64,000 nt of DNA from Microbacterium halophytorum (GTDB lineage Bacteria; Actinomycetota; Actinomycetes; Actinomycetales; Microbacteriaceae). How positions within the stretch are numbered: the first letter of the stretch is position 1; each line of letters starts with the position of its first letter. A program made the translations under genes and the position numbers. The stretch is from NCBI RefSeq assembly GCF_002970975.1, contig NZ_KZ672983.1, positions 186,001-250,000 on the forward strand. Reading direction: 5' to 3'. The notes below the pieces were generated by a model. That model was given only the letters and a program-made list of their open reading frames with translations. It was not told the origin of the DNA and searched no databases. This document shows, in pieces, positions 33,570 through 41,105 of this stretch.

Positions 33570-34355
33570 ATGGCGGGTGAAGTTCAGCAGGGGTTCGCCC
33601 GCGCGGCCTCGGTGCTCGCGGCGATCGGCGGCTCGGCATCGGGGTCGATGCGCGGCTCCGACATCGCCCGCGCGACGGGCCTCGGTCCGTCGACGATCAC
33701 CCGTCTGCTCGCCACGCTCACCGAACTGGGCTACGTCGCCAAGGAGCCGGACGGCGCCGGGTACGCGATCGGCACGACGGTGCTGCGGCTCGCGAGCGAG
33801 GGGCTCAACCAGTCGCCCGTCTACCGGCAGTCGCGCGCGATCGCGCAGGAGCTCGCGCACCGCACGGGGTTCAGCGCCAACGTCGCGACCCGCGACGGCG
33901 ACCAGCTCATCTACCTCAGCCATTTCGAGGGTGCGCACGCGCGCAAGGACCACTCGATGGTCGGCATGGGCCAGCCCCTGCACGCGTCCGCGCTCGGCAA
34001 GTGCCTCCTGATCGGCACCGACGACGCCGAGCGCCGCGAGCTCCTCGGCGACCTGCCCGCCTACACCGAGCACACGATCGCGTCGCACGACGCGCTCACG
34101 CAGGAGATCGCCCGGGTCGTGCGGAAGGGCTCCGCCCTGGAGGACCAGGAGCTCGCGCTCGGCCGCGTGTGCGTCGCCGCTCCGATCCGCGGCGCGCACG
34201 GCGGCGTCGTGGCGGCCATCTCCGTCTCGGGGCGACTGTCCCTCATGCGCGAAGCCGGCCTGGACGCGCTGACGGAGGACGTCATCGAGGCCGCCGACCG
34301 CATCAGCGTCGGGCTCGGCCTCATCACCGCCATCGCGCCGCGCAGCGCGTCCTGA
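33570..34355 (+). CDS. IclR-family transcriptional regulator
   Basis: 261 aa, ATG 33570, with GGCGGAGG upstream and a 30-bp gap from the FAD gene, so likely co-transcribed. N-terminal winged helix (FARAASVLAAIGGSASGSMR, IARATGLGPSTITRLLATL, ELGYVAKEP). Effector domain has GQPLHASALGKCLLIG, SALEDQELALGRVCVAAPIR and GVVAAISVSGRL, all standard for IclR. Probably controls the epimerase/MHS/FAD cluster. Confidence 0.92.
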   Translation: MAGEVQQGFARAASVLAAIGGSASGSMRGSDIARATGLGPSTITRLLATLTELGYVAKEPDGAGYAIGTTVLRLASEGLNQSPVYRQSRAIAQELAHRTGFSANVATRDGDQLIYLSHFEGAHARKDHSMVGMGQPLHASALGKCLLIGTDDAERRELLGDLPAYTEHTIASHDALTQEIARVVRKGSALEDQELALGRVCVAAPIRGAHGGVVAAISVSGRLSLMREAGLDALTEDVIEAADRISVGLGLITAIAPRSAS

Positions 34356-34414
34356 CGGGCGGGCGCGGGTCAGCCGCCTGATCCGTACCGCGGGCCTCCC
34401 TCGCCGAGCACACG

Positions 34415-34590
34415 ATTGCGGCGTCGTCGACGTTTCAGACTCCGGACACCGACGACGGTACGAATCCGCACGGCGCGGGCCGACGACACGAGCCCCGCCG
34501 GCCGGCCAGAAGACACCGCACCCGTCGACCGCACGCCTACATCGTGATCGACGTCACACCCTCCGGACGTCGACGACGGTACGCATCCGG
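34415..34590. repeat. Two degenerate GTCGTCGAC-type inverted repeats
   Basis: The first pairs ATTGCGGCGTCGTCGAC (34415-34431) with CGACGACGGTACGAAT (34450-34465); the second ends GTCGACGACGGTACGCAT near 34590. They sit between convergent iclR and cutC and look like decayed members of the ATTTGTGCCGTTGTCG family. Confidence 0.5.
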
Positions 34591-34622
34591 ACGGTGCGGA
34601 GCGCACTGCGACCCGCCGAACC

Positions 34623-35342
34623 TCAGCCGGGCTTCAGGATCCCGCGCAGCGCCGCGGCTTCCCGCTCGTCCGTCGTCGCGTACGAGACGGTGCCGGCCGC
34701 CGCCGCGGCGCCGAGCGACACCGCGAGCCGCTCGGTGACGGTGCGCTTCGCCGAGGCATGCACGGCATCGACGCCCGTCGCGGCGATCTCCGCCGCGTTC
34801 GCCGACGTCACTCCGGCGCCCGCCATGATCTGGATGCGCCCGGCCGCCCGCTCGACGAGGCCGCGCAGCGCCGCGAGTGCGTCGGCGGCGGAAGGTGCGG
34901 CGCCGGATGTCAGCACGCGCGTCACGCCGAGGCCGACGAGCTGCTCGAGTGCGGAACAGGGGTCGGCGAGTTGGTCGAACGCCCTGTGGAAGGTGACCTC
35001 GCGGCCACCCGCGGCGACCAGCGCATCGCGCACGAGGTCGGCATCGACGGCGCCGGCGCGCAGCCCGCCGATGACGACGCCGGCGGCGCCGAAGCCGACG
35101 GCGCGGCCCACGTCCGCGACGATCAGTTCGCGCTCCGCAGCGTCGTAGTCGAACCCGCCCTCGCGCGGCCGCACGAGCACGTGCACCTCGACGCCCGTCG
35201 CGACGGCGCGCTCGATGAGCGCCGCCGACGGCGTCAGCCCTCCCGTCGACAGGGCGGTGGCCAACTCCATCCGATCGGCGCCGACGCGCTGAGCGACCGC
35301 GGCTCCGTGCGCGTCCTGCACCGCGAGTTCGAACGCTGTCAT
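34623..35342 (-). CDS. cutC: CutC family protein
   Basis: 239 aa TIM-barrel protein historically linked to copper homeostasis; its true activity remains debated. Motifs: RMELATALSTGGLTPSAALI, VHVLVRPREGGFDYDAAERE, VTFHRAFDQLADPCSALEQL, GVTRVLTSGAAPSA, IMAGAGVTSANA. Start ATG 35342. Beside nagA and nagB on the same strand, though separated by 217 bp containing a hairpin, so probably its own unit. Confidence 0.9.
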   Translation of the reverse strand: MTAFELAVQDAHGAAVAQRVGADRMELATALSTGGLTPSAALIERAVATGVEVHVLVRPREGGFDYDAAERELIVADVGRAVGFGAAGVVIGGLRAGAVDADLVRDALVAAGGREVTFHRAFDQLADPCSALEQLVGLGVTRVLTSGAAPSAADALAALRGLVERAAGRIQIMAGAGVTSANAAEIAATGVDAVHASAKRTVTERLAVSLGAAAAAGTVSYATTDEREAAALRGILKPG

Positions 35343-35441
35343 GAATCCTCCGAGTGTGAACGAGCGGATGGGGAGGTGCGGCGCCCTGCGCGCCTTCAGT
35401 ATGAACCGGTGGGCCCCGATGCCCGCCGAACGGGCGTCTCC

Positions 35442-35487
35442 CCGCAGGGTCGGCCCGCCCGACGCGCGGGCGCTGCCGACCGTGCGG
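35442..35487 (-). terminator. Hairpin downstream of nagA
   Basis: 13-base arms CCGCAGGGTCGGC (35442-35454) and GCCGACCGTGCGG (35475-35487) pair with one mismatch; a further CCCGCAGGGTCGGTGCGGG lies at 35498-35516. Located after the nagA stop and before cutC. Probably ends the nagBA transcript, though it may also affect cutC. Confidence 0.4.
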
Positions 35488-35559
35488 GTCCCGACGCCCG
35501 CAGGGTCGGTGCGGGTGCCGTCATGTCACCGCCCCCTCGGGATGGCCGCGGCGGCCGCC

Positions 35560-36705
35560 TCAGGCCACGACCTCGCGAAGCGACCAGTCCGCGTCGAAGA
35601 CGAGCACGCCGCCCGGCGCCGCGGCGCCCATCTCGAGGGCGGGCGCCGCCTCGCCGAGCGCGCGGGCGGGCGTCGATGTCAGCGCCGCGACCGCGGCATC
35701 CGGGGCGATGCCCGCACCGATCGCGATGCGCAGCGCCGTCGCCTGGTCGAGCGTCGAACCGGCGAGCGTATCGGTGCCGGCGATCACGGCACGCCCCTCG
35801 TGCACGTCGACGTCGAGGCCGCCCAGCACGTACGCGCCGTCCTCGCCGACCGCCGCGTCCATGGCGTCGGTGACGAGGGCGATGCGACCAGGCGCCATCT
35901 GAAACAGCCGTGCCGCCAGCCGCTCGTCGACGTGCATGCCGTCGAGGATCAGTTCGAGCACGACGTCGGATCGGTCCACCGCGGCCAGCACGGGGCCCGG
36001 CGCCCTGTGGTTCAGGCCGGGCATCGCGTTGAACGCGTGGGTCAGCAAGGTGGCGCCGGCGTCGAACGCCGCGGACGCCTCCTCGTAGCTCGCCTCGGTG
36101 TGGCCGACCGCCACGGCGACGCCCGCCGCGCGCAGCCTCCGGATGGCGTCGAGCGAACCGGGGCGGCGCGGGTCGAGCGTGATCTGGCGCAGCGTGCCGT
36201 CGGCCGCCTCGATCAGCCGCTCGACGACATCCGGGGTCGGATCGATCATGAAGGCGGTGTCATGCGCCCCGCAGCGCGCCTCGGCGAGGAACGGGCCCTC
36301 GAGGTGGCTGCCGAGGATGTGGTCGTGCTCGCGGGCGAGCCCGGCGATGATGCGCAGGTTGCGCTCGAGCGCGTCGACGGGCGCGCAGACGAGGCTGACG
36401 ACCGAGCGGGTGGTGCCGCGCGTGCGGTGGGCGGCCGCGGCGGCGAGGATCTCGTCGGCGCCGCCCTCGTTGCTGTGCCCGCCACCGCCGTGGGTGTGGA
36501 TGTCGACGAAGCCGGGGGTCGCGAAGCCGCCGCGGGCATCGATCGTGCGGTCGGCGGTGACGTCGCCCGGCTCGCCCTCGCCGGCCGCCTCGGCGGCGTC
36601 ACCCGCGAGCAGCAGCCAGCCGGGCGCCGCCTCGTCGACGGGACGGGGCCCGCCGACGGCGCGCACGTTCCGGATGAGCGTGCGCACGCCGGTCACCGCT
36701 GCCAT
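35560..36705 (-). CDS. nagA: N-acetylglucosamine-6-phosphate deacetylase
   Basis: Removes acetate from GlcNAc-6-P to give GlcN-6-P, the substrate of NagB. 381 aa from ATG 36705, overlapping nagB by 13 bp. Amidohydrolase motifs: TPGFVDIHTHGGGG with the HxH metal site, HLEGPFLAEARCGAHD with the metal-binding Glu, VAVGHTEASYEEA and LLTHAFNAMPGLNHRAPGP with ligand His residues, LILDGMHVD, and VTDAMDAA with the catalytic Asp. Confidence 0.95.
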   Translation of the reverse strand: MAAVTGVRTLIRNVRAVGGPRPVDEAAPGWLLLAGDAAEAAGEGEPGDVTADRTIDARGGFATPGFVDIHTHGGGGHSNEGGADEILAAAAAHRTRGTTRSVVSLVCAPVDALERNLRIIAGLAREHDHILGSHLEGPFLAEARCGAHDTAFMIDPTPDVVERLIEAADGTLRQITLDPRRPGSLDAIRRLRAAGVAVAVGHTEASYEEASAAFDAGATLLTHAFNAMPGLNHRAPGPVLAAVDRSDVVLELILDGMHVDERLAARLFQMAPGRIALVTDAMDAAVGEDGAYVLGGLDVDVHEGRAVIAGTDTLAGSTLDQATALRIAIGAGIAPDAAVAALTSTPARALGEAAPALEMGAAAPGGVLVFDADWSLREVVA

Positions 36706-37463
36706 TCCGGCCGGTTCTGCACCGTGAAATCGTAGTACTCGCGCAGGGTCAGCTTCGCGGCCGCCGCCTCGTCGACGACGAAGGAGGCGTTCTCGTGGAA
36801 CTGCAGCACCGAGCCGGGGCACATGCTCGAGACGGGGCCCTCGATCGCCGCCGCGACGGCGTCGGCCTTGCTCGCGCCGTGCGCGACGAGCACGACCTCG
36901 CGGGCGTCCATGATCGTGCCGAGTCCCTGCGTCAGGCAGTGCTGGGGCACCTCGTCGGGCGAGTCGAAGAAGCGCGCGTTGTCCTTGCGGGTCTGCGGCG
37001 TCAGCGTCTTGATCCGGGTGCGCGAGGAGAGCGACGACGTCGGCTCGTTGAAGCCGATGTGGCCGGTCGCGCCGATGCCGAGGATCTGCAGGTCGACCCC
37101 GCCGGCCTCGCGGATCGCCTGCTCGTAGCGCGCGCCGGCGTGCTCGATGTCGTCGGAGTCTCCCTCCGGCACGCGCACGTTCGCGGGGTCGAGGCCGAGG
37201 CGGCGCGTCACGTCGCGCTCGATGACCGAGTGGTAGCTCTCGGGGTGCGCCTTCGGCAGCCCGACGTACTCGTCGAGCGCGAACGCCTTGAGCGTCTGGG
37301 GCGACGGAACGCCGCGCCGCTCGAGCGCCTCGTACACCGGAACGGGCGACGAGCCCGTGGCGACGCCGAGCACCTTCAGGACGCCCTTCTCAATGCGCCG
37401 GATGATCGTGTCGGCGACATACTCGCCGACGGCCTGTGCGTTCTCCACGACGATGACCTGCAT
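36693..37463 (-). CDS. nagB: Glucosamine-6-phosphate deaminase
   Basis: Converts GlcN-6-P to fructose 6-phosphate plus ammonia. 256 aa. Motifs: GVATGSSPVPVYEAL, FALDEYVGLPKAHPESYHS with catalytic Asp, LGIGATGHIGFNEP (the family usually has GxDGHIAFNEP, so Thr replaces Asp here), SRTRIKTLT, and PQHCLTQGLGTIMDA. First gene of nagB-nagA; a dre operator ends 27 bases upstream of its ATG. The GATGHIG variant still fits working actinobacterial NagB in my judgement. Confidence 0.94.
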   Translation of the reverse strand: MQVIVVENAQAVGEYVADTIIRRIEKGVLKVLGVATGSSPVPVYEALERRGVPSPQTLKAFALDEYVGLPKAHPESYHSVIERDVTRRLGLDPANVRVPEGDSDDIEHAGARYEQAIREAGGVDLQILGIGATGHIGFNEPTSSLSSRTRIKTLTPQTRKDNARFFDSPDEVPQHCLTQGLGTIMDAREVVLVAHGASKADAVAAAIEGPVSSMCPGSVLQFHENASFVVDEAAAAKLTLREYYDFTVQNRPEWQR

Positions 37464-37489
37464 GTGATGAGCCTAGCGCGTCGGAGCAC

Positions 37490-37507
37490 CTCTGGTCTAG
37501 ACCAGAG
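37490..37507. promoter_or_regulatory. DasR-type dre operator
   Basis: CTCTGGTCTAGACCAGAG is a perfect 18-base palindrome with the TGGTCTAGACCA core of the dre sites bound by DasR, the GntR-type regulator of N-acetylglucosamine metabolism. It lies just upstream of nagB, as in Streptomyces nag genes. No DasR gene is in the window, so control in trans is inferred. Confidence 0.88.
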
Positions 37508-37550
37508 CACGGATCGGCGTCGACGAGGCGCGGGGGCTCACGCTGCACGC

Positions 37551-37649
37551 GTGCGCAGCGCAGGAGATCCGTCGACCCGCCCTCCTGGACACCCGCAGGG
37601 TTCCGCGCCGCGCCGACCGGCCGGGCGCCGGATCGACTGCGCTCTGCAC
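37551..37649. repeat. GTGCRCARCGCAG-ended element, copy 1
   Basis: A 99-bp unit bounded by GTGCGCAGCGCAG and CTGCGCTCTGCAC (inverted ends, two mismatches). The interior (GGAGATCCGTCGACCC ... GGGTTCCGCGCCG ... GCCGGATCGA) is nearly identical to copy 2. Located upstream of both nagB and deoR. Confidence 0.75.
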
Positions 37650-37736
37650 GGCTTGGACACCCACCGCGCAGTCTCGCCCCCGCTCCCCGACGCCCCGCGA
37701 TCCGAGCAGGCCGCGGCTTCTTCCCACGGCACCGGC

Positions 37737-37834
37737 GTGCACAACGCAGGAGATCCGTCGACCCGGCCGCTGGACACCCGCGGGGTTCCGCGCCGCGGCG
37801 ACCGGCCGAGCACCGGATCGACTGCGCTGTGCAC
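37737..37834. repeat. GTGCACAACGCAG-ended element, copy 2
   Basis: A 98-bp unit with inverted ends GTGCACAACGCAG and CTGCGCTGTGCAC (one mismatch) and the same interior as copy 1, in the same orientation, 87 bp further on. A third relative with 16-base perfect ends is at 55962-56059. No coding capacity seen. Confidence 0.8.
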
Positions 37835-37869
37835 GGGCGACCCGAACCGCCGACGGCACCGGATCCGGA

Positions 37870-37896
37870 TGATGTGACGTACGGTGGAAAACATCA
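37870..37896 (+). promoter_or_regulatory. Weak dyad upstream of deoR
   Basis: TGATGT (37870-37875) and ACATCA (37891-37896) form a spaced dyad 32 bases before the deoR start. It could be an autoregulatory site; the arms are short and the call is tentative. Confidence 0.25.
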
Positions 37897-37927
37897 CAGG
37901 AACGAACACCAACGGGCGAGGGGCGAG

Positions 37928-38689
37928 ATGGCGACGAACCGCACGGTCGACGGCGAGCAGCGCCGCGCCGCGATCATGGCGGCGATCGAGGCCGAGGGGT
38001 CCGCGCGCCTCGCCGAGCTGGCCGCGGAACTCGACGTCTCGGAGATGACGGTGCGCCGCGACCTCGACGACCTCGAGCTCGCGGGTCAGCTGCGGCGCGT
38101 GCGCGGCGGCGCCGTCGCCGTCGAGCGGCCGCGCGACTTCGGCGAGCGCCGCGCCCGCCGGCCCCGCGCGAAGCAGGTGATCGCGCGGAAGGCGCTCGAA
38201 CTGCTACCGACATCCGGGGCCGTCGCGTTCGACGCCTCCAGCACGGTCGGCACGCTCGCCGCACACCTGGACGCGCGGCCGAAGCTGTCGATCGTCACGA
38301 ACTCCGTCGACAACTACGCGACCCTGCGCCAGAGCCACGCCGGGCGGGCCGTGCTGACGGGCGGCGAACCGGAGCCGTCGACGGGGAGCCTCGTCGGGCC
38401 CATCGCCTGCCGCGGCGCGGAATCGATGCTCTACCAGGCGTTCGTGCACTCGTCGAGCGGGTTCGACGCCGAGCTCGGCACGAGCGAGACCTCGCTCGAC
38501 GAGAGCGAGGTCAAGCAGGTCTTCGCACGGCGCAGCTCGCGCGTGCTGCTCCTGATCGACTCCGCCAAGCTCGGCGGCCGCTCCGTCGCCGCGGCGTTCG
38601 AGGCGGCGCAGATCGACACCCTCGTCACGGAGCTCGACCCCGACGACGCCCGCCTCGACCCGTTCCGCGCGCTCGTCGACATCCGGTAG
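37928..38689 (+). CDS. DeoR-family transcriptional regulator
   Basis: 253 aa, ATG 37928 after GAGGGGCGAG. N-terminal HTH: RRAAIMAAIEAEGSARLAEL, LDVSEMTVRRDLDDLELAG, QLRRVRGGAVAVE. The DeoRC sensor domain has KQVIARKALELLPTSGAVAF, DASSTVGTLAAHL, GGEPEPSTGSLVG and SSRVLLLIDSAKLGGRS, fitting binding of a sugar phosphate. It precedes rhaD on the same strand by 185 bp, suggesting control of the rha genes by rhamnulose 1-phosphate or similar. Divergence from nagB makes nag control an alternative. Confidence 0.9.
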   Translation: MATNRTVDGEQRRAAIMAAIEAEGSARLAELAAELDVSEMTVRRDLDDLELAGQLRRVRGGAVAVERPRDFGERRARRPRAKQVIARKALELLPTSGAVAFDASSTVGTLAAHLDARPKLSIVTNSVDNYATLRQSHAGRAVLTGGEPEPSTGSLVGPIACRGAESMLYQAFVHSSSGFDAELGTSETSLDESEVKQVFARRSSRVLLLIDSAKLGGRSVAAAFEAAQIDTLVTELDPDDARLDPFRALVDIR

Positions 38690-38837
38690 CCCCGCCGACG
38701 GTCCCGCCCAGGTGCCGCCGCCCCGCTCAGGTGCCGCCAGAAGTGGGTCTGCCCGCCGCACACCCACAATCGGGCACACGTGAGGGGTCCACCCGGGCGC
38801 CCTCACACTCAGACCGCCCTCTTGCACATCGCGTTAG

Positions 38838-38849
38838 TTCTTGTAAGAA
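38838..38849 (+). promoter_or_regulatory. Candidate operator upstream of rhaD
   Basis: TTCTTGTAAGAA, a 12-base dyad with perfect 5-base arms, 25 bases before the rhaD ATG. It differs from the rhaI operator, suggesting the two rhamnose loci answer to different regulators (DeoR here, LacI at rhaI). Confidence 0.35.
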
Positions 38850-38874
38850 TCAACACAATCGAACAGGGAGCATC

Positions 38875-40923
38875 ATGAGCGAAGCATCGACCAACCCCGC
38901 CGTCGCCGATCTGATCGCGCGCAGCAACCGGCTCGGGTCCGACCCGAAGAACACGAACTACGCGGGCGGCAACACGTCGGCGAAGGGCACCGAGACGGAC
39001 CCCGTCACGGGCGAGCCCGTCGAGCTGATGTGGGTGAAGGGCTCGGGCGGCGACCTCGGCACGCTGCAGGAGAAGGGCCTCGCGGTGCTCCGCCTCGACC
39101 GAATGCGCGCGCTCGTCGACGTCTACCCCGGCATCGACCGCGAGGACGAGATGGTCGCCGCGTTCGACTACTGCCTGCACGGCAAGGGCGGCGCCGCCCC
39201 CTCGATCGACACCGCCATGCACGGCCTCGTCGACGCCGCGCACGTCGACCACCTGCACCCCGACAGCGGCATCGCCATTGCGACCGCCGCCGACGGCGAG
39301 GAGCTCACGAAGAAGATCTTCGGCGACAAGGTCGTGTGGGTGCCGTGGCGCCGCCCCGGCTTCCAGCTGGGCCTCGACATCAGCGAGATCAAGAAGGCCA
39401 ACCCGCAGGCGATCGGCACGGTCCTCGGCGGCCACGGCATCACCGCGTGGGGCGAGACGAGCGAGGAGAGCGAGAAGAACTCGCTCTGGATCATCGACAC
39501 CGCCGCGAAGTACATCGCCGAGAACGGCAGGGCTGAGCCCTTCGGCGGCGTCCGCGCCGGCTACGAGGCCCTCCCCGAGGCCGAGCGCCGCGCCAAGGCC
39601 GCCGCGCTGGCCGCGACGATCCGCGGCATCGCGTCGCAGGACGCCCCGATGGTCGGCCACTTCACCGACGCCGAGGTCGTCACCGACTTCCTCGCGAGCG
39701 AGAAGGCCCCCGCCCTGGCCGAGCTCGGCACGAGCTGCCCCGACCACTTCCTGCGCACGAAGGTCAAGCCGCTCGTCCTCGACCTGCCGGCCGACGCGTC
39801 GATCGACGACTCGATCGCCCGCCTCAAGGAGCTGCACGAGCAGTACCGCGCCGACTACGCCGCCTACTACGACGCGTACGCGACCGACGACAGCCCCGCT
39901 ATGCGCGGCGCCGACCCGCTCATCGTGCTCATCCCCGGCGTCGGCATGTTCAGCTACGGCAAGAACAAGCAGACCGCCCGCGTCGCCGGCGAGTTCTACG
40001 TCAACGCGATCAACGTGATGCGCGGCGCCGAGGCGCTCTCGACCTACGCGCCCATCTCCGACGAGGAGAAGTTCCGGATCGAGTACTGGGCGCTCGAAGA
40101 GGCCAAGCTGCAGCGCATGCCGAAGCCGAAGAGCCACGCCGGTCGCATCGCGTTCGTGACGGGCGCCGCATCCGGCATCGGCAAGGCCATCGCGACTCGT
40201 CTCGCGAAGGAGGGTGCCTGCGTCATCATCGCCGACCTCGACCTCGCCAAGGCGCAGGCCGCCGCGGCGGAGCTCGGCAGCACCGACGTCGCGATCGGCG
40301 TCGCGGCCAACGTCGCCGACGAGGCGGCCGTGCAGGCCGCCCTGAACGAGGCCGTGCTCGCCTTCGGCGGCGTCGACCTCGTCGTCAACAACGCCGGCCT
40401 GTCGCTGTCGAAGCCGTTGCTCGAGACCACCGAGAAGGACTGGGACCTGCAGCACGACGTGATGGCGAAGGGCTCGTTCCTCGTCTCGAAGGCCGCCGCG
40501 AAGGTGCTCATCGACCAGGGCCTCGGCGGCGACATCATCTACATCTCGTCGAAGAACTCGGTCTTCGCCGGCCCGAACAACATCGCCTATTCGGCGACGA
40601 AGGCCGACCAGGCCCACCAGGTGCGCCTGCTGGCCGTCGAGCTCGGCGAGCACGGCGTGCGCGTGAACGGCATCAACCCCGACGGCGTCGTGCGCGGCTC
40701 GGGCATCTTCTCGTCCGGCTGGGGCGCGAACCGCGCCGCGACCTACGGCGTCAAGGAAGAGGACCTCGGCCAGTTCTACGCGAACCGCACGATCCTCAAG
40801 CGCGAGGTCGTTCCCGAGAACGTCGCCGACGCCGTGTACGTGCTGACGGGCCCGGAGCTCAGCCGCACGACCGGCCTGCACATCCCGGTCGACTCGGGCG
40901 TCGCGCAGGCGTTCGTCCGGTAG
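38875..40923 (+). CDS. rhaD: Bifunctional rhamnulose-1-phosphate aldolase/lactaldehyde dehydrogenase
   Basis: 682 aa, ATG 38875 with GGGAG. The N-terminal class II aldolase domain (about 1-420) cleaves rhamnulose-1-P to DHAP and lactaldehyde; zinc ligands are in HVDHLHPD (His126, His128). The C-terminal short-chain dehydrogenase (about 425-682) has VTGAASGIGKAIATRLAKEG, NNAGLSLS, and catalytic YSATK (Tyr572, Lys576), expected to oxidise lactaldehyde. Same architecture as the RhaEW/YuxG type of Bacillus. Followed by a hairpin, then rhaB. Confidence 0.95.
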   Translation: MSEASTNPAVADLIARSNRLGSDPKNTNYAGGNTSAKGTETDPVTGEPVELMWVKGSGGDLGTLQEKGLAVLRLDRMRALVDVYPGIDREDEMVAAFDYCLHGKGGAAPSIDTAMHGLVDAAHVDHLHPDSGIAIATAADGEELTKKIFGDKVVWVPWRRPGFQLGLDISEIKKANPQAIGTVLGGHGITAWGETSEESEKNSLWIIDTAAKYIAENGRAEPFGGVRAGYEALPEAERRAKAAALAATIRGIASQDAPMVGHFTDAEVVTDFLASEKAPALAELGTSCPDHFLRTKVKPLVLDLPADASIDDSIARLKELHEQYRADYAAYYDAYATDDSPAMRGADPLIVLIPGVGMFSYGKNKQTARVAGEFYVNAINVMRGAEALSTYAPISDEEKFRIEYWALEEAKLQRMPKPKSHAGRIAFVTGAASGIGKAIATRLAKEGACVIIADLDLAKAQAAAAELGSTDVAIGVAANVADEAAVQAALNEAVLAFGGVDLVVNNAGLSLSKPLLETTEKDWDLQHDVMAKGSFLVSKAAAKVLIDQGLGGDIIYISSKNSVFAGPNNIAYSATKADQAHQVRLLAVELGEHGVRVNGINPDGVVRGSGIFSSGWGANRAATYGVKEEDLGQFYANRTILKREVVPENVADAVYVLTGPELSRTTGLHIPVDSGVAQAFVR

Positions 40924-40926
40924 CCG

Positions 40927-40963
40927 GTGTCCGAACGGTCGGGGCGCCCGGCCGCTCGGACAC
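40927..40963 (+). terminator. Hairpin between rhaD and rhaB
   Basis: GTGTCCGA (40927-40934) pairs with TCGGACAC (40956-40963), extended by CGG/CCG after one mismatched pair. No U tract. May end or attenuate the rhaD transcript, lowering rhaB expression relative to rhaD. Confidence 0.5.
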
Positions 40964-41105
40964 GACCGATCAGGGCGCGTCGCCGAGCCCGAGCCCGCCG
41001 CACCGGGCTGAGCCGCACCGGGCAGCGCGACGCCCCTCCTCCCGGCGGCGGCCGACGACCCCGCGTCTCGGCCGCTGCCCCCTTCTTCTCCCCTAAGGTG
41101 CACTC

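Noticed and set aside
34403..34600. CRISPR-like repeats
   Set aside because: Only two degenerate inverted repeats with no regular spacers and no cas genes.
38809..41103. 764-codon minus-strand frame over rhaD
   Set aside because: Mirror of rhaD with no recognisable domain; the plus-strand aldolase and SDR motifs are complete.
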